Shown piece by piece: positions 1 to 10,678 of a stretch of DNA of 64,000 nt. The notes under the pieces are model-generated. The model saw only the letters and a list, made by a program, of their open reading frames with translations. It was not told where the DNA came from and did no database searches. Source of the stretch: Sphaerulina vaccinii. Lineage: Eukaryota; Ascomycota; Dothideomycetes; Mycosphaerellales; Mycosphaerellaceae. The position numbers and the translations under genes were made by a program. Where the stretch lies: NCBI GenBank assembly GCA_022570795.1, contig JAKUDP010000005.1, positions 496,001-560,000 of the forward strand, given 5' to 3'. The first letter of the stretch is position 1. Each line of letters starts with the position of its first letter.

Positions 1-1006
1 GTTGTCTGTCTTGCATTGCCTTGTGGATAGTCGTCAGGATCTTTTTATCCAACTCAATCATCTGAATCTCCAGAAGATGGTTCAGTTGATTCTGAACCAT
101 ACGAGGCACAGGTTTGATCTTATACCATGCGGATGTTTCGTCTTCAATAGCAGCCATCTCCAGAGTTTCCTTGCTAGTGAAACGCCATCCAAGGCAAAGG
201 AGGCGGAGTGTCGTGTACAGATGAAGACAGTCTTGTACGACCGCGACCTAACCATGTCAGCGCTATGTCTTTTAATACGGGTGGCACTCACGTCTCTATG
301 ATAACTCGTTATTTGGAAGAAGCCAGACTCGAGCTGTGAGCTTTCGCAAGCTTCGCGCAGGGCATACTCAATGCACTCTTTGGTATATTCCGACACATCG
401 ATTGATGTATCTGTTAGGCAGTATGCACTTGTTTCAGCCATATGCCAGCCGGACGAGTTCTTCGTTAGTACATTAATCTGGTATTTGTCCGTCGGATCAA
501 ATTGGGTACAGTCGACTTCGAGAAAAGGACCGTCATCGTAGTGTCGTAACCGGACAGTTCGAGGCGTCGACGCAGTCTGCATCACTCCTGTGAACAGACA
601 TTCATAAGTCATGTCATTCCCTAAAACAAAATTGTTACTTCGTGAGTAGAAAGCTAAATGGCAGCGGACATGCATTTTTCGAAAGGCCGAATGGTTGTGA
701 CTCGGTCCGGAGAGCATATGAATGGTGGTAACTTGATTTTTTCACATTGCGAACAGGGCATACTGTCGCTACACTGTTCAGGTCAGCATGTGAAGTCTGG
801 TGAGATCCCGGGACGAGAACCTTCTTCTTTTGGACCCAACATCTGATGCACGTTTTATTCAGTGGTACGTGTGCGTGAATCGTTGTGGCAGCTGCTCGAG
901 GGATGGTAGGCAACGCTGCCAACTTGACCGACAGATCTATATCTGGACAAGCGGACTGCTTCAAATTTGGTATGAGTAGTGTCCGGGAGGGTATGAAATG
1001 CTCCAT
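1..1006 (-). CDS. Zn(II)2Cys6 regulator, family 1 copy 1 (3' end outside window)
   Basis: This is a fungal binuclear zinc-cluster protein, probably a DNA-binding regulator. Exon 1 (821-1006, ATG at 1006) ends inside the cluster at C-x2-C-W-V-Q-K-K-K. A 47-base intron (774-820) then joins it to exon 2, which supplies the other four cysteines (C-x5-C-x2-C-x9-C). The intron falls exactly before the third cysteine, as in the copy at 38819-40365. Downstream exons match that copy: a LRH-x-x-DGP segment near 510-550, a KETLEM segment near 150, and a P-x-P-R-x-x-QNQL motif near 95 followed by a helical tail. Exon borders between about 620 and 100 are uncertain. The gene runs off the left edge. Seen: cluster, splice sites, homology within the window. 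Inferred: regulatory function. Confidence 0.72.
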
Positions 1007-1669
1007 CGAGTATTCTTAGGCCTGTGGCGCTGCTTGTAAATGTTTGTACTCATGCGAGGGACGACGGTTTGTTCTGTTATCGGTCCGCAAAATGCCAAGA
1101 TGCGGGGAATATTCGGAGCTTCACATGTACCAAGCGGCCAAATTGGGCTCGCGGGATCAGGTTGAAGAAAAAAATTATGTGCTGACCGAAGTGTGTGCGG
1201 ACATGTGCTGACGGAAATACGGAGAGCTGGTGGCGCATCAGACTGTGTCGAGATACCGTTGATAGATCTTCTTCGCTTTACACATCTGAAGAACGTTGAG
1301 ATCACACCAAAGGTGATATGCTAGGCTATCTATGGCTTCCAAGCATCTACTGACTATTGCTGTAAAATTAGATAACGAATGATCCACTTTCGGGAGAATC
1401 CGCACCCCTCGTACACAGTTGAATGTGATAATATGTGCATATGTAGGTACCATTTAGGGATAGTACTACGCTTGCGTCAATCAGGTCATGCAGGAATTCG
1501 ATCCTTGCCAACATTGTCTGGCAGCGTCGATGCGCCCATGCTCGGAGACCGACTGCCGTTGCCCATCTCCGGCATTACGATTAGCGCAGCAAGCGAAGCA
1601 GACATACCCATTGGTTCGTTGTCGGAGATATTGTAGTGTTCGAGTCTTTTGTCCGGCGGCGCGGCGTGG
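1007..1669. other. Intergenic, no gene recognised
   Basis: This lies between the start of the family 1 regulator and the 3' end of the deleted family 2 pseudogene. Open frames are short and show no recognisable motif. It should hold the promoter of the gene at 1-1006. Confidence 0.5.
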
Positions 1670-2999
1670 TTAGCTTTGGCGCCAAGACGCGCTAACTTGC
1701 CTCCTCGGATCCTGTTCGACGCCAAACAGCGTGTGTTTGATCTTTTCCAACATTTCGCAGTCGACGTGAGCTGTCGGTGAGATCGGTGAAAGGCGGCGCA
1801 AGAATCCGATGGTGCGTTCCAAAAGTGTTCGGAATTTTGCGCCGTCTACGAGAGGCCCTATGTACGTGTTGTCATGCACTGCAGATAGCACCAACATGTT
1901 GCCGAATTGTCTGAAGCGGGTGTCAGCTTTCAGGCTTGTCAACAATGGAGGGATGAAAAGGATGAGTACTTACGCATGCGCCGTCCCGTGAATGTTGGTA
2001 ACAATTAGCCGACCAGGAATGCCGTCAAAGGCGACAGTGCTTTGCATCGCCGCATCGATGCAACGTTTGGCAGCGGCCCAGATTTCTTGATCTGGAAACT
2101 GCTGGATGGCTCTGAAAATGTGAATATCTGCCTTGTCGCGAGGGTTGCCATAGTTGCAGAGCGAACAGGGCGATCCTTCATCGCACTTTTGTTTGCGCTG
2201 CCTGCATTGCTCACATGCCTAGAACGAATGAGTCAAGTCGACATCCCCATGATTTGACACACCTACTTGTGTTGCACGTCTCGATTTCCGTCTAGGGGCG
2301 TATTTCATGCTTGCAATCGGCCTGTAGGTGGGCGCGCCTCCGTGCATCGGTGGTCCTGGAGGCGGATATGGCTGGTAGTGTTGACCCATGATTGGAATTA
2401 TCGCATACGGAGGATGCTGTTCGTGACGAGGCGGTGGTGGTTGGAACATGCCATGGTGTGGTACACCATTTGTCGGCGGGTACCCAAGGTGTCCAGCATG
2501 ATCTATAGGCTTTGGAGGTGGCGGCGCGCCTTGCAGCCGCTGTCGTGCGCCGTCGCGCCCAGACGACAAATGCGGGAAGTGCGGGTGTTCTTCGCGCTGC
2601 TGCTCGAGGGGCGGTTGAGCAAAACCGTGACGGAACGGATCGTGGTTCGATTGTTCGGAGCTGGGAGGGCGCAGGCGCATAGGATGCGGACTATATGGGC
2701 GGAAGCTGCTGCTACCGCTGCTGCTGTTGCTGGTGCGGATACAACTAAGGCGGAGGAGCTTGATATGGCTGATGGTGCTGCGGCGCAGGCGGCGCTTGGT
2801 GCTGGGCTATCCCGTGCTGCTGGGGGGGTTTGTGATGGGACGGAAGAGGTGGTTGCGCAAAGTGCGGCGGAGGTCGAGAGTCGTGGTCGGTAGGAGAAGA
2901 GGAGTGGGTTATTGGCCATAAGGCGGCGTTCCCCTCTTGTATGGGTCCATAATGTAAGTTCTCGAGCCCTGCAGTGTGTCCGGCTCTCACGGCGGGCAC
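1670..2999 (-). pseudogene. Zn(II)2Cys6 regulator pseudogene with large in-frame internal deletion
   Basis: This is a broken paralogue of the full-length regulator at 42521-45122. Exon 1 (2267-2999) is Pro/Gln/His-rich. Exon 2 (1974-2218) opens with C-x2-C-x6-C-x5-C-x2-C and then, within about six residues, passes in frame into KADIHIF. In the full-length gene that segment lies some 580 residues further on. Exon 3 (1670-1910) encodes the conserved C-terminal tail (NMLVLSA...VDC-x-x-LEK). Both flanking introns (2219-2266 and 1911-1973) sit at the same codons as in the intact copy. The deletion removes the sixth cluster cysteine, the linker and the whole middle homology region. Exon 1 also has two CAG-to-TAG stops, a one-base frameshift near 2690 and no in-frame ATG. 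Confidence 0.8.
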
Positions 3000-3437
3000 A
3001 CGGTGATGGGCGCGCGCACAGAGAGACTCAAGGCGACACGGCCGACGCCCAGGTGATCATTCGCAGTCAGCGAAGAGCGACCAAATGGTCGTGGTGCCGC
3101 AAGAGCAGAGTGCCACGAGCGAGGCAGAGTTGAGGTTCCCCGACCCGCTGGTAGGGCCGAAGTCCATTTGGCTGCGGCGCCGTTCTTCGGGCGTCGGCTA
3201 CAATGTGCCTCTTTCTGACAGTTGAGACAATCTTAATACCATGTGCTACCACCAGACTCTACTAGCGCGTGAGGCCACTAAAACCTTGCCTGTAATGCTT
3301 AGCCCATCCTTAGTAGAGACTCTGCTATCCGACGATATCAAGTTCATCCAGCGGCAGTCTTAGGTGTGCTGCGAAAATAGCATGGCAGAGTGCTTAGTAA
3401 CCTGGATAAACCATCTCAGTCGCTTGGTCACGTTTGA
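3000..3437. other. Intergenic, nothing recognised
   Basis: This separates the deleted regulator pseudogene from gene A1. No ORF with recognisable content and no clear repeat was seen. Confidence 0.5.
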
Positions 3438-4067
3438 TTAATCCCGCTTATGGGCCCCAGACTCCTGCTCTTTGCATGCCTTGAGGCACCGGATCGACAA
3501 GTCACCCTGGACAACAGCGAACGCCCATTCAGTTATTACTCCCTTGAGCTCTTCACCCTGTATCGCTCTGCGTGCAATAGTACCCAGGCCATCGCGTCTG
3601 AGAACCTCAATCCATGGTATGTGTAAATGGTGAACACGCGATAAGCCCAATACCCGCAGAAGGCCGTGCTCCCACAGAAACACTCCAAGCTGAGCTAGAA
3701 ACTCAGGCGTCGGCAATACTCTGCAGGAACCGACTGCTCGCTCGTACTCGAAAGGTATGAACTCATGGCGGGAAGTTGCAAAGAATGCACATGGGTGGAT
3801 GTCGCGTTGGTCGATATCTTCGAATTGGCAAAGGTCGGAGTCCTCGTCCAGCATAGAGTGCACCATAACTTGATGCGGTGAAGCATCATAGTGCCGGTGC
3901 AGTAAGCAGACTCCAAAATCGTGATGCATATTGTGAAGTACGAACAGTCTACCGAGGTCGTATAGCAGGGTGGACGCGACGTGATGCTGCTGGTCGCTGA
4001 ATAGTGGTATCGTGTTATAGCTGTTGGCAGCCTGCCGGCACTGAGCGAGGTCGTGGTTGGAAAGCAT
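3438..4067 (-). CDS. Uncharacterised fungal protein, module gene A1
   Basis: This is an intact single-exon ORF of 209 residues with ATG at 4067 and no intron signal. I do not recognise a named domain. Conserved blocks shared with A2 (10679-11272) are IPLFS-x-QQH, M-H-x-DFG-x-CLLHRHY, PFEY, a Leu-rich helix ending VLGL, TEWAFA, and a C-terminal LKACKEQESG-x-H. Conservation of His/Cys-rich CLLHRHY and of the last 20 residues in a paralogue otherwise only about 40% alike (by eye) argues for a real protein under selection. No signal peptide or membrane segment is visible, so it is probably cytosolic. It is transcribed divergently from B1, 197 bases away. Confidence 0.8.
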   Translation of the reverse strand: MLSNHDLAQCRQAANSYNTIPLFSDQQHHVASTLLYDLGRLFVLHNMHHDFGVCLLHRHYDASPHQVMVHSMLDEDSDLCQFEDIDQRDIHPCAFFATSRHEFIPFEYERAVGSCRVLPTPEFLAQLGVFLWEHGLLRVLGLSRVHHLHIPWIEVLRRDGLGTIARRAIQGEELKGVITEWAFAVVQGDLSIRCLKACKEQESGAHKRD

Positions 4068-4264
4068 GTCGACAGTTGTTAATTGCGAGGCAAGAAATCT
4101 GCAAAGGTGGAGTCAAGATGTTGATTTTGCTTTCTCACCTGACATGGCAGTATTCCTTAGCTTAGTCTAGTCTGATCTGACCCCACCACACGTCAACTCT
4201 TCTCCGTCTTATTGACGCTCTTCGCAGCACCTTCTTCGAGTGTGGACACACTCATTTACACGGG
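4068..4264. promoter_or_regulatory. Shared divergent promoter region of A1 and B1
   Basis: This 197-base gap separates the ATGs of two divergent genes. The equivalent arrangement at 10559-10678 is only 120 bases. The gap must hold both promoters, which would allow co-regulation. No specific operator was identified. Confidence 0.5.
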
Positions 4265-4882
4265 ATGGCGCTATCTTCTACAGCAGATGAGAACGATGAT
4301 GTAGGCACTGTACAGTCGAAGAAGTACAGCGCAGCAGTAGGACGTGACCTTCCAGCAAGCATAATCGACGAAGTGCTTCAGCTAGCCCTCGCTGCACAAC
4401 CCCCGACCATCTACGACTCATACTCCGAAATACCCGTTCCTTGGAAGCATTTGACAACACCACGATGGAGCGAGAAGGTATCAGCGTTAGTGGACCTATG
4501 GGCAGATGTTAGTGCTCTCCTACAGCTTGGACAAGCTGACTTCTGACGCCGGGCATAGCATGAAAGTAACATCAGAAGAGCAGAGACGTGTGTAGGCCGG
4601 CGAGCACTAAAGCGAGGGCAAGATCTTGTCAAGATATTTGGTCTCTTTATATTGTGGGAGCGGTCTGACTCCACAGACTGGATTCCAGTCCCTGGAGGGT
4701 TGGGTAACAAGATGCACGCTGCGCAAACAGTCGTCTTTATCGCCTTGACGGATCTTACGCCCGAAAACGGATTTTTTATGCATTTGAAAAAAGGAGAAGA
4801 TGTTTGTCTCGACAGCCACGCAGACATTAGGTTTCCTGCTCCAGGCGGAGGACTCGGAGTTTCTTTTGTCTTGGATATCTAG
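4265..4882 (+). CDS. Uncharacterised fungal protein, module gene B1 (two exons)
   Basis: Exon 1 is 4265-4507, a phase-0 intron lies at 4508-4558 (GTTAGT...CATAG), and exon 2 is 4559-4882, giving 188 residues. B2 (9945-10558) has the same structure and 187 residues. Without splicing the frame closes just inside the intron, so the paralogue is what supports the join. Conserved blocks are QPP-x-IY near residue 45, W-x-EK, the W-[IL]-PVP-x-GLG segment, QTVVF-[IV]-AL-x-DL-x-P-x-NGF-F-M, L-x-KGEDVC-[LV]-DS and a C-terminal FP-x-PGGG followed by FILD. I do not recognise a named family. No signal peptide or membrane segment is visible. B1 is divergent from A1 and convergent with C1, whose stop lies 164 bases away. 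Confidence 0.78.
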
Positions 4883-5046
4883 TCGGAGAGGTAGCTCACC
4901 GGTCGAAGACCTGCCACGGACTGACATATGGAGCCGGATCCTCTCCTAGCACGTGTGCATTCTTGTAGCCCAACTCGTGCCCAATCCGAGCAATACTTTA
5001 TAAGTTAGCCATAGAGATCTTGCCGCAGACCATAGCACAATGCAAC

Positions 5047-6282
5047 CTACTGTACTGAAGGAAGTATCCTGGTCACCAAGAATGGGACGAACAGACCGGC
5101 ATAGCCTCGCACTCGGTCGGCCTGTGAGTGCTGGTCGCCCTCGATGGTGAAGCGAGCTGAGGACAAAGAGTGGGTAATGTATTTAAGACTTTGTTCCTGA
5201 GCGTGGGCGAAAGGAGCATAGAAGCTCAAAGGCTCGTTCCCTAAGCATTTGTGCATTAGTAAGCGTGGATCGCTCGAGAGTCTCGTTTGTAACTTACAGA
5301 AGAAGAGTAGTCCTGTGGCCCTCATACCCCAACCACCGCGGTCCAGAGCATCAATGAGCTTATTCAGGAATAGCACTGTTGACAGAATGCGCTTGCAGTA
5401 GTCATCACTGAGTGGTTTTCCAAGACACAATTTCACCACTTCGAGGATACGATTATCCATGCTTTGATGCAACTTGCGCAATACTATGCAGGAGGATAGA
5501 ACCAAGAATTGGTGGAACCTGGATATGTTCAGGGCGACAGACGCTGCTGCCTCGTTCTGAGCTACTTTCTGGGCCAGGAGCTGCATGCGATCCAACAGTT
5601 GGGTGGAATCGATACACTCTACCAGGAACCAGTCGACTCCCTCAGGGAAATGGTTATCCTCGTGAGTGTTCTCGGGTCGACTTGTCTTTTGTTGGAGCAA
5701 GTCAGACACAATCTTGCCGCCATAGAGGCATTCATACAGGCCATGTTCTTGCATGCGTTTCCACCATTGCCGAGCGCATGGTGTTCGCGCAACTATGCCT
5801 TTGGCACGTTTCTCCGCCACCTTGTGTTTGATGCCGATCTTGCGCTGAGGGCTGGGCCGCGATCCTACTTTTGAGTCCAGCGACCGAGGCTTCCATAATT
5901 CAAAGGTTAAGGGCTTTTTCAGGTCTAGCAGAGGCTCAGTGGGGGTTTGCTCTGAGCTAGATGGCGCATGAACTCGTCCACGTCTTGTCGGCTGCTCTAG
6001 AACATGTTGAGTGTGACCTGGAACCAGGTGTGTAAGGTCGTTGATGTGTACTGGCGTTCGCGTTTCCTGGGTCTGCGAGCATGGTATCTGGGGACCAGTG
6101 CCTTGCGCTTGCGATTCTCTTGTCTGGGAGTCTTGAATTCCAGGGTCGGGCGATAGAGATTTGTGTATATGCGGCCTTCCGAGAATCGCTATATGCTCTT
6201 CTCGCAGTTTTATTACCTCTGCTTCGAGATACAATAAGTAGTCTCCCTGACTCCCAACGTAACCGTCGATACGACCGGTCAT
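5047..6282 (-). CDS. Uncharacterised fungal protein, module gene C1 (two exons)
   Basis: Exon 1 is 5298-6282 (ATG at 6282 chosen; an upstream in-frame ATG exists at 6435 but that stretch looks non-coding). A 57-base intron at 5241-5297 has a textbook GTAAGT donor and ACTAATG branch. Exon 2 is 5047-5240, for about 392 residues. The intron sits at the same codon as in C2. The N-terminal part (about 1-150) has a short Leu/Glu helix and then Ser/Gln/Thr/Pro-rich sequence. The conserved C-terminal domain carries RF-x-QF-x-VLS-x-C-x-VL-x-K, C-[KC]-[RK]-x-L, LF-x-NKLID-x-LD and GW-x-x-RA. No catalytic motif was recognised. C2 lacks about 125 N-terminal residues. Confidence 0.7.
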   Translation of the reverse strand: MTGRIDGYVGSQGDYLLYLEAEVIKLREEHIAILGRPHIHKSLSPDPGIQDSQTRESQAQGTGPQIPCSQTQETRTPVHINDLTHLVPGHTQHVLEQPTRRGRVHAPSSSEQTPTEPLLDLKKPLTFELWKPRSLDSKVGSRPSPQRKIGIKHKVAEKRAKGIVARTPCARQWWKRMQEHGLYECLYGGKIVSDLLQQKTSRPENTHEDNHFPEGVDWFLVECIDSTQLLDRMQLLAQKVAQNEAAASVALNISRFHQFLVLSSCIVLRKLHQSMDNRILEVVKLCLGKPLSDDYCKRILSTVLFLNKLIDALDRGGWGMRATGLLFFCKLQTRLSSDPRLLMHKCLGNEPLSFYAPFAHAQEQSLKYITHSLSSARFTIEGDQHSQADRVRGYAGLFVPFLVTRILPSVQ

Positions 6283-6678
6283 TGTCTTGTTAACGGCAAG
6301 GAGTATCGAAAGACAACACAAGTTTGCGGAAGTCAATTGTAGCACGCCTCTTTCGATACCTAAAATAGCTGGGTTGCAACCCAGACACTTCAGGCATAGC
6401 GCAAAAAGTATCGCTTCGAATCTCCCGTGCCGCATACTATGTAGCTGCATGTGTGCATGGGTTCATATAGACCGATCGCGGCCGAGCCCTTTTTACGGTA
6501 TGTTCCTGGCCCCGCAAATGCTGCACTCCATATGTAGCAGTAGCACGTCTTCGAAAGCTTTAACCCTACGCGAATTTGCGCGGTGCTGTTGGGAGAGTAT
6601 TCAGGTGCACTTGAACATATATCAGCTCGACGTTGCCTTGACGGATCGCAACATGCATTCTATATCGCCCTGCAAGCT

Positions 6679-7620
6679 ATGGAGTGGCTTCTACCGCTCG
6701 CTGTTGTATTCTCAGTGGCCATCACTGCCAGCACCGCCATTATGCTGTACCATTCGGTTTATCACGAGGCAGGGTCACTAGCTCCAGACTTCACCCTCTC
6801 GTTACAAAGAGCACTTTGCGGCTTGGTCTGGGTATGAGGACAAGATCTTGAAGCACAAGTTGCAAGGCAGACGAAGCTAATCATTCCAGGCACTCGCGCT
6901 CAGTTTCTACGTGGCTTCTTGTGTGCCGCCGCACAACGCCTGGCCACTCAGCCACCAGCTATATCTCTTCTTCGCAGCAATATGGACGTCACAGTACCTC
7001 TTGCTCTGCAGGATGGCTCGCATCACCTATGATGGGCAGATCCACAAGACTTGGCTGCTCCTCGCTGGCGGGTCTTGCACACTGCAGATTGCCAGCTTCG
7101 TCGTCATGGGCAAACGAGCCGACAGCGTAGTAAGTGGCAACAGAAGCAGTACCGCGCTGTGCTGACAGCGGGAGAAAGTAGGAGAAGTTACACAGTATCT
7201 TCCATCGGCAGGCATTACCGTCATCGAGGCTGCATCTCTACTCTCGATCTGGAAAACAATTCCCAATCTTAAGATGCATAGCTCAGAGCGCTGGAAACTA
7301 GTGTGGCTTTACGGTGGGAGGGCCGGGCAAGTCACCTCGTGTGATCCTATGTGATGTGCTGGATAGCTTGCTGACTTCTATATGCTAGACCCCTCTTGCT
7401 ACTGTGGTTATGGACGGCCCTTATCCAGCAGATCGATATACGGTACATTTGTCTTATACAATACATCCAAATGCTTCTTTGCGCAGTTCCGGTTGATAGA
7501 GTCAGGGCTGTTTACAACCACTATAGCCGTCAGAGGCAAGAGCGAGTACGCACTCTGTCAACTATTGCTCTGACGAAGCTCGAGTCAAGAGATGGCGAAG
7601 CTAGCAACCTGAGCGTGTAG
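6679..7620 (+). CDS. Multi-pass membrane protein, four exons
   Basis: Proposed exons are 6679-6831, 6890-7129, 7196-7338 and 7389-7620. All have GT...AG introns of 50-66 bases and the phases close to 255 residues. The protein has about six hydrophobic segments: an N-terminal anchor (residues about 4-24), one around GLVWALALSFYVA, one near LYLFFAAIW, one near WLLLAGG, one near IEAASLLS, and one rich in Leu/Trp just after the third intron. A charged cytosolic tail of about 45 residues ends in LSV. A degenerate copy of exactly this tail occurs at 25285. The helix pattern is loosely like fungal 7TM/rhodopsin-type proteins, but I cannot assign a family. The gene lies at the centre of the mirrored A-B-C module and is not itself duplicated with it. 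Confidence 0.6.
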
Positions 7621-7770
7621 TACTCCGCAGCCTGATTGGTGCTTGTGCTTCGAGCCTGTTATCGATCGCGGCGGTGTTAGTGGACCGCCGAGGTATGGTC
7701 AGGTACAGTGCCATCGATGTGGAGCATATATTACTATCCCCCGCACACTCGAACACTTTACCGCACTTTT
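7505..7770 (+). repeat. Dispersed duplication, copy 1 (membrane-protein tail plus 3' flank)
   Basis: About 265 bases here match 25285-25570 in the same orientation, with many point differences and small gaps. The match begins inside the last exon of the membrane protein gene (RAVYNHYSR) and runs past its stop into 3' flank. This copy is in its native gene context, so the 25 kb copy is the derived one. Confidence 0.8.
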
Positions 7771-8953
7771 GGTAACGTCGCTCTTGTCGTCTCACGACCG
7801 GGGGGCAGCGCTTGGACGTTTGCCCGTAAGTTTCACCTGAGATGTAGTTAAGATATATTTGTCTTCCGTGAGCATTCGATATACGTACACCACTCGGAAA
7901 AAGTAGTCCTCGTATGTTTGCAGTCATACTCAACCTGAACGTACTCGCACATAGCCGCGACGAGATTGAGACATCGGCGCAGACGCAAGCACTGCACAGC
8001 TTATATACATCGTTCTCTCAGACGAAGGGCGATTCCATCGTCATACCCGAAGATACTGAGAGCAGCAATTCACCGTAAAATGTGATCCATGCTGTGCCGC
8101 AACGACCTGCGAGCTGTAAACGCTTGGACTTGCACACGGCCCCAACTGGACATGATCAATGTGCACGCGGAAGGCTGACTGAATCGGGGTCACTCTCACC
8201 TTGTTCCTCGAAGAGGTAGAGTGCCACCAGATCATCAAACCATTGGCCCTTGGCGACTTCTCGCTTGTTCGTTCGTGCCCTTCTCACCAAAGATGATTCT
8301 CAACTCGAACCTGCCTTCTACGGGTATAGTGGCGAAGAGTGGAGTTCGATCCTTCCCTGCAACATGCCTGTGATCTCTCACTCCTTGCATACACTCCAGC
8401 GAAGGTCCTGGAGCCACACCCTCGCAATCTCAACCTCGCTTCGTGATTCGAAAGTTCACGCACGGCGTGATTAACTCAAGCCATGCATCTCAGCCCAGAC
8501 CAGAATATTGCGGACACTCACTAGTAATGGTAAGCACCGACCAGCTACGAGGACGTCGAGATGGCCTCGTGCCACCGTCTCCCCACGACCCATGACCAAT
8601 GGCGTATGCAGCAATAGCGTGGAGAAGCCCTGCACTATAACAACAACGGTCTGCCGCGTTGTTGGTGAGTGAAGCACCAATCAATTCACCCAAGCGCATG
8701 TGGCACGGACTGAAGGTTCACAGGCTTCGAAATTTGGATGAGTGATTCTTGCAGTCTGCAAACTCTCTTGTCTGCCCGTCGCTCATGCAGTTGAGGGCTT
8801 GGCTCGTCTGTGTGTCCCAAGACAATTTGGTCTGGCTGGTGCTCGCGACCTGCGGCGGAGGCCAGAGCTCGACTTTCCCAGGCACCTAACTGCAGTCCCT
8901 CAGCCTCAGCTGTGTTTTAGCAAAAACCGACCTCGACCGGTGAGCATCGTGCC
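7771..8953. other. Intergenic, no gene recognised
   Basis: This is the interior of the mirrored module between the membrane protein gene and C2. Several ORFs of 60-75 codons exist on both strands, but none has recognisable motifs or a paralogue. It should contain the C2 promoter. Confidence 0.45.
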
Positions 8954-9809
8954 ATGACAACGTCACGAGGCGAGCTGGAGATAATCGCTTGGCACAGGAA
9001 GAGAAGCAGAAAACGCCAGGGGGACACAAGTCCACGGTCTATTCGCAAACGCGTTACCACTTGCAAACGCGGCGAGCCTTCCTGGTTGCCAACCGTAAAC
9101 CAGCTAATCTGTGGCACTCCACTGGCGACAGCTTGGCGGTCGGTCATCGAGCAAAACGGCCTGCTCCATTACATCCACACCGGCGACCTCCTCGCACCAC
9201 TTCTCGCACGGCCGAACACAACGCCTGGCGCAGACAAAGACCATGTCGCCAGTTGCCTGGATACAGTGACGAGACTTGCGCGTATGGCTGCAGCGCGTGC
9301 AGAAGGTGCAAAAGAGATGAGGAGCGACAATGTCGCACTACCAGCTGCCAGATTCTATCAATTCGTGGTGCTTTCGGCATGTGTTGTCCTCAAAAAAGAG
9401 GCTAAGGCTGACGGATCGCATATCGAAGGCATCGTGGGAATATGTCTGCGAAAGGAAGGGGTGGATCCCGGGTGGTGCTGCAAGGTCCTTGCAGCGGCCC
9501 TCTTTATCAACAAGCTGATCGATGGTTTGGACGCACGCGGATGGGCTACTCGTGCGGCCGATCTACTCCTCATATGTAAGCCTCCCAGTGTCCTACGATG
9601 CCTGTGTCCCAGACCATAACCCGGTTCCAGGGAATCGTCCAATTAGCTATTTCGTAAAAGCAGCCGGTTCACCACAACCGAGTCGTGACTATCTGCTCGA
9701 GCAACTCACGAAAGCGGAGTACACAGAACTTGACTCTGGCGCGCTTCAGACCAGTGCCTTATTCATCCCATTAGTGATAAGCAATATGCTGGGGAAGAGG
9801 ATACAGTAA
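8954..9809 (+). CDS. Uncharacterised fungal protein, module gene C2 (two exons)
   Basis: Exon 1 is 8954-9575, the intron is 9576-9630 (GTAAGC...TTCCAG) and exon 2 is 9631-9809, giving 266 residues. The join restores a Trp codon split by the intron (T|GG), exactly as in C1. The protein is shorter than C1 (266 against about 392) because it lacks the low-complexity N-terminus. A basic region (residues about 14-35, Lys/Arg-rich) could be nuclear targeting, which is inference. The helical core aligns with C1 throughout: RF-Y-QFVVLSACVVLKK, FINKLIDGLD, GW-A-x-RA. It faces B2 tail to tail, 135 bases apart. Confidence 0.72.
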
Positions 9810-9944
9810 GCCCGCAGTGAGGAGTTTCGCAGAGCTGCGCTAACAACCAACAGTGTCGCACGCGTAGCGCATGGACTCGGTTATGCGCACTCCGACTATC
9901 TGCGCCCCTACGTAAACCCTTGGGCCTGCTTCAATATGAGCTAG

Positions 9945-10558
9945 CTAGAGATCCAGGATGAAGATGACAGCTCGGCCTCCACCTGGAGGTGGAAACAACA
10001 CATCAGCCATGCTGTCGACACATACATCCTCTCCCTTCTGAAGGTACATAAAGAATCCATTGCTAGGACTTAGATCCTCGAGTGCAACGAACACTACAGT
10101 TTGAGACTTGCGTGCATCGGTGCCTAGACCATCGGGCACTGGCAACCACTCTGTGATCTTATCGCGACTTCGCAATCGCAGAAGGCCGAAAGCATGAATG
10201 AGGCTGTCTGCTTGCAATTGAGATTGTGCAGTGCGGCCCACCGCCTTTTCTGCTCTGTTGATATTGCCCGGGATCTGGAATCAGTAAGTATAACGGGTTT
10301 ACACACATTGGGAAGGACGCCGACCTGAACCCATTTTTCTGCCATCGTCAGTGTTTTCTCCCGCCAGCCATCTCTGGTAAGCAGCTCATAGACTACCGGG
10401 ATGTCGGCGTGCGACGTATATATCGACGGAGGCTGCGCAGTCTGCGCGAAATTGTACATGTCATCGACTTCTTCGAGAGACAAGCAGCGGGCGCAAGTGG
10501 ATGCATAATGCTTGGTCTGCTGTGAGCCTATATCGTCCTCGTGGCGTTGAGGCGACAT
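9945..10558 (-). CDS. Uncharacterised fungal protein, module gene B2 (two exons)
   Basis: Exon 1 is 10325-10558, a phase-0 intron lies at 10275-10324 (donor GTCGGC, weak; acceptor TTCCAG) and exon 2 is 9945-10274, giving 187 residues. The intron position matches B1. The weak donor makes this join less certain on its own, but the match to B1 continues on both sides (WVQ|IPGNINRAE here, WAD|HESNIRRAE in B1). Motifs are QPPSIY, EWLPVPDGLG, QTVVFVALEDL, NGFFMYLQKGEDVC and a C-terminal PPPGGG. The function is unknown. It is divergent from A2. Confidence 0.78.
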
Positions 10559-10678
10559 TGTTCATAGGCATGTATTCAAGCACAGTACAGGTGAGGTCAC
10601 GATGATTTTTCTGAGGTTCACGTGACCTACGAGGGGATATTCGTCTGACTTCCTCCTTCCCAAGCACAAATCGTAAAC
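10559..10678. promoter_or_regulatory. Shared divergent promoter region of B2 and A2
   Basis: Only 120 bases separate the two ATGs, so the promoters must overlap or sit back to back. Divergent A/B pairing is conserved in both module copies, which fits co-regulation. No specific site was identified. Confidence 0.5.

Noticed and set aside
2503..2919. Minus-strand 138-codon Ala/Ser-rich ORF
   Set aside because: It is a frame-shifted shadow of the Gln/Pro-rich exon 1 of the regulator pseudogene; the paralogue identifies the true frame.
5412..5874. Plus-strand ORFs of 121-139 codons
   Set aside because: They are antisense to gene C1, which has a conserved intron and a paralogue.
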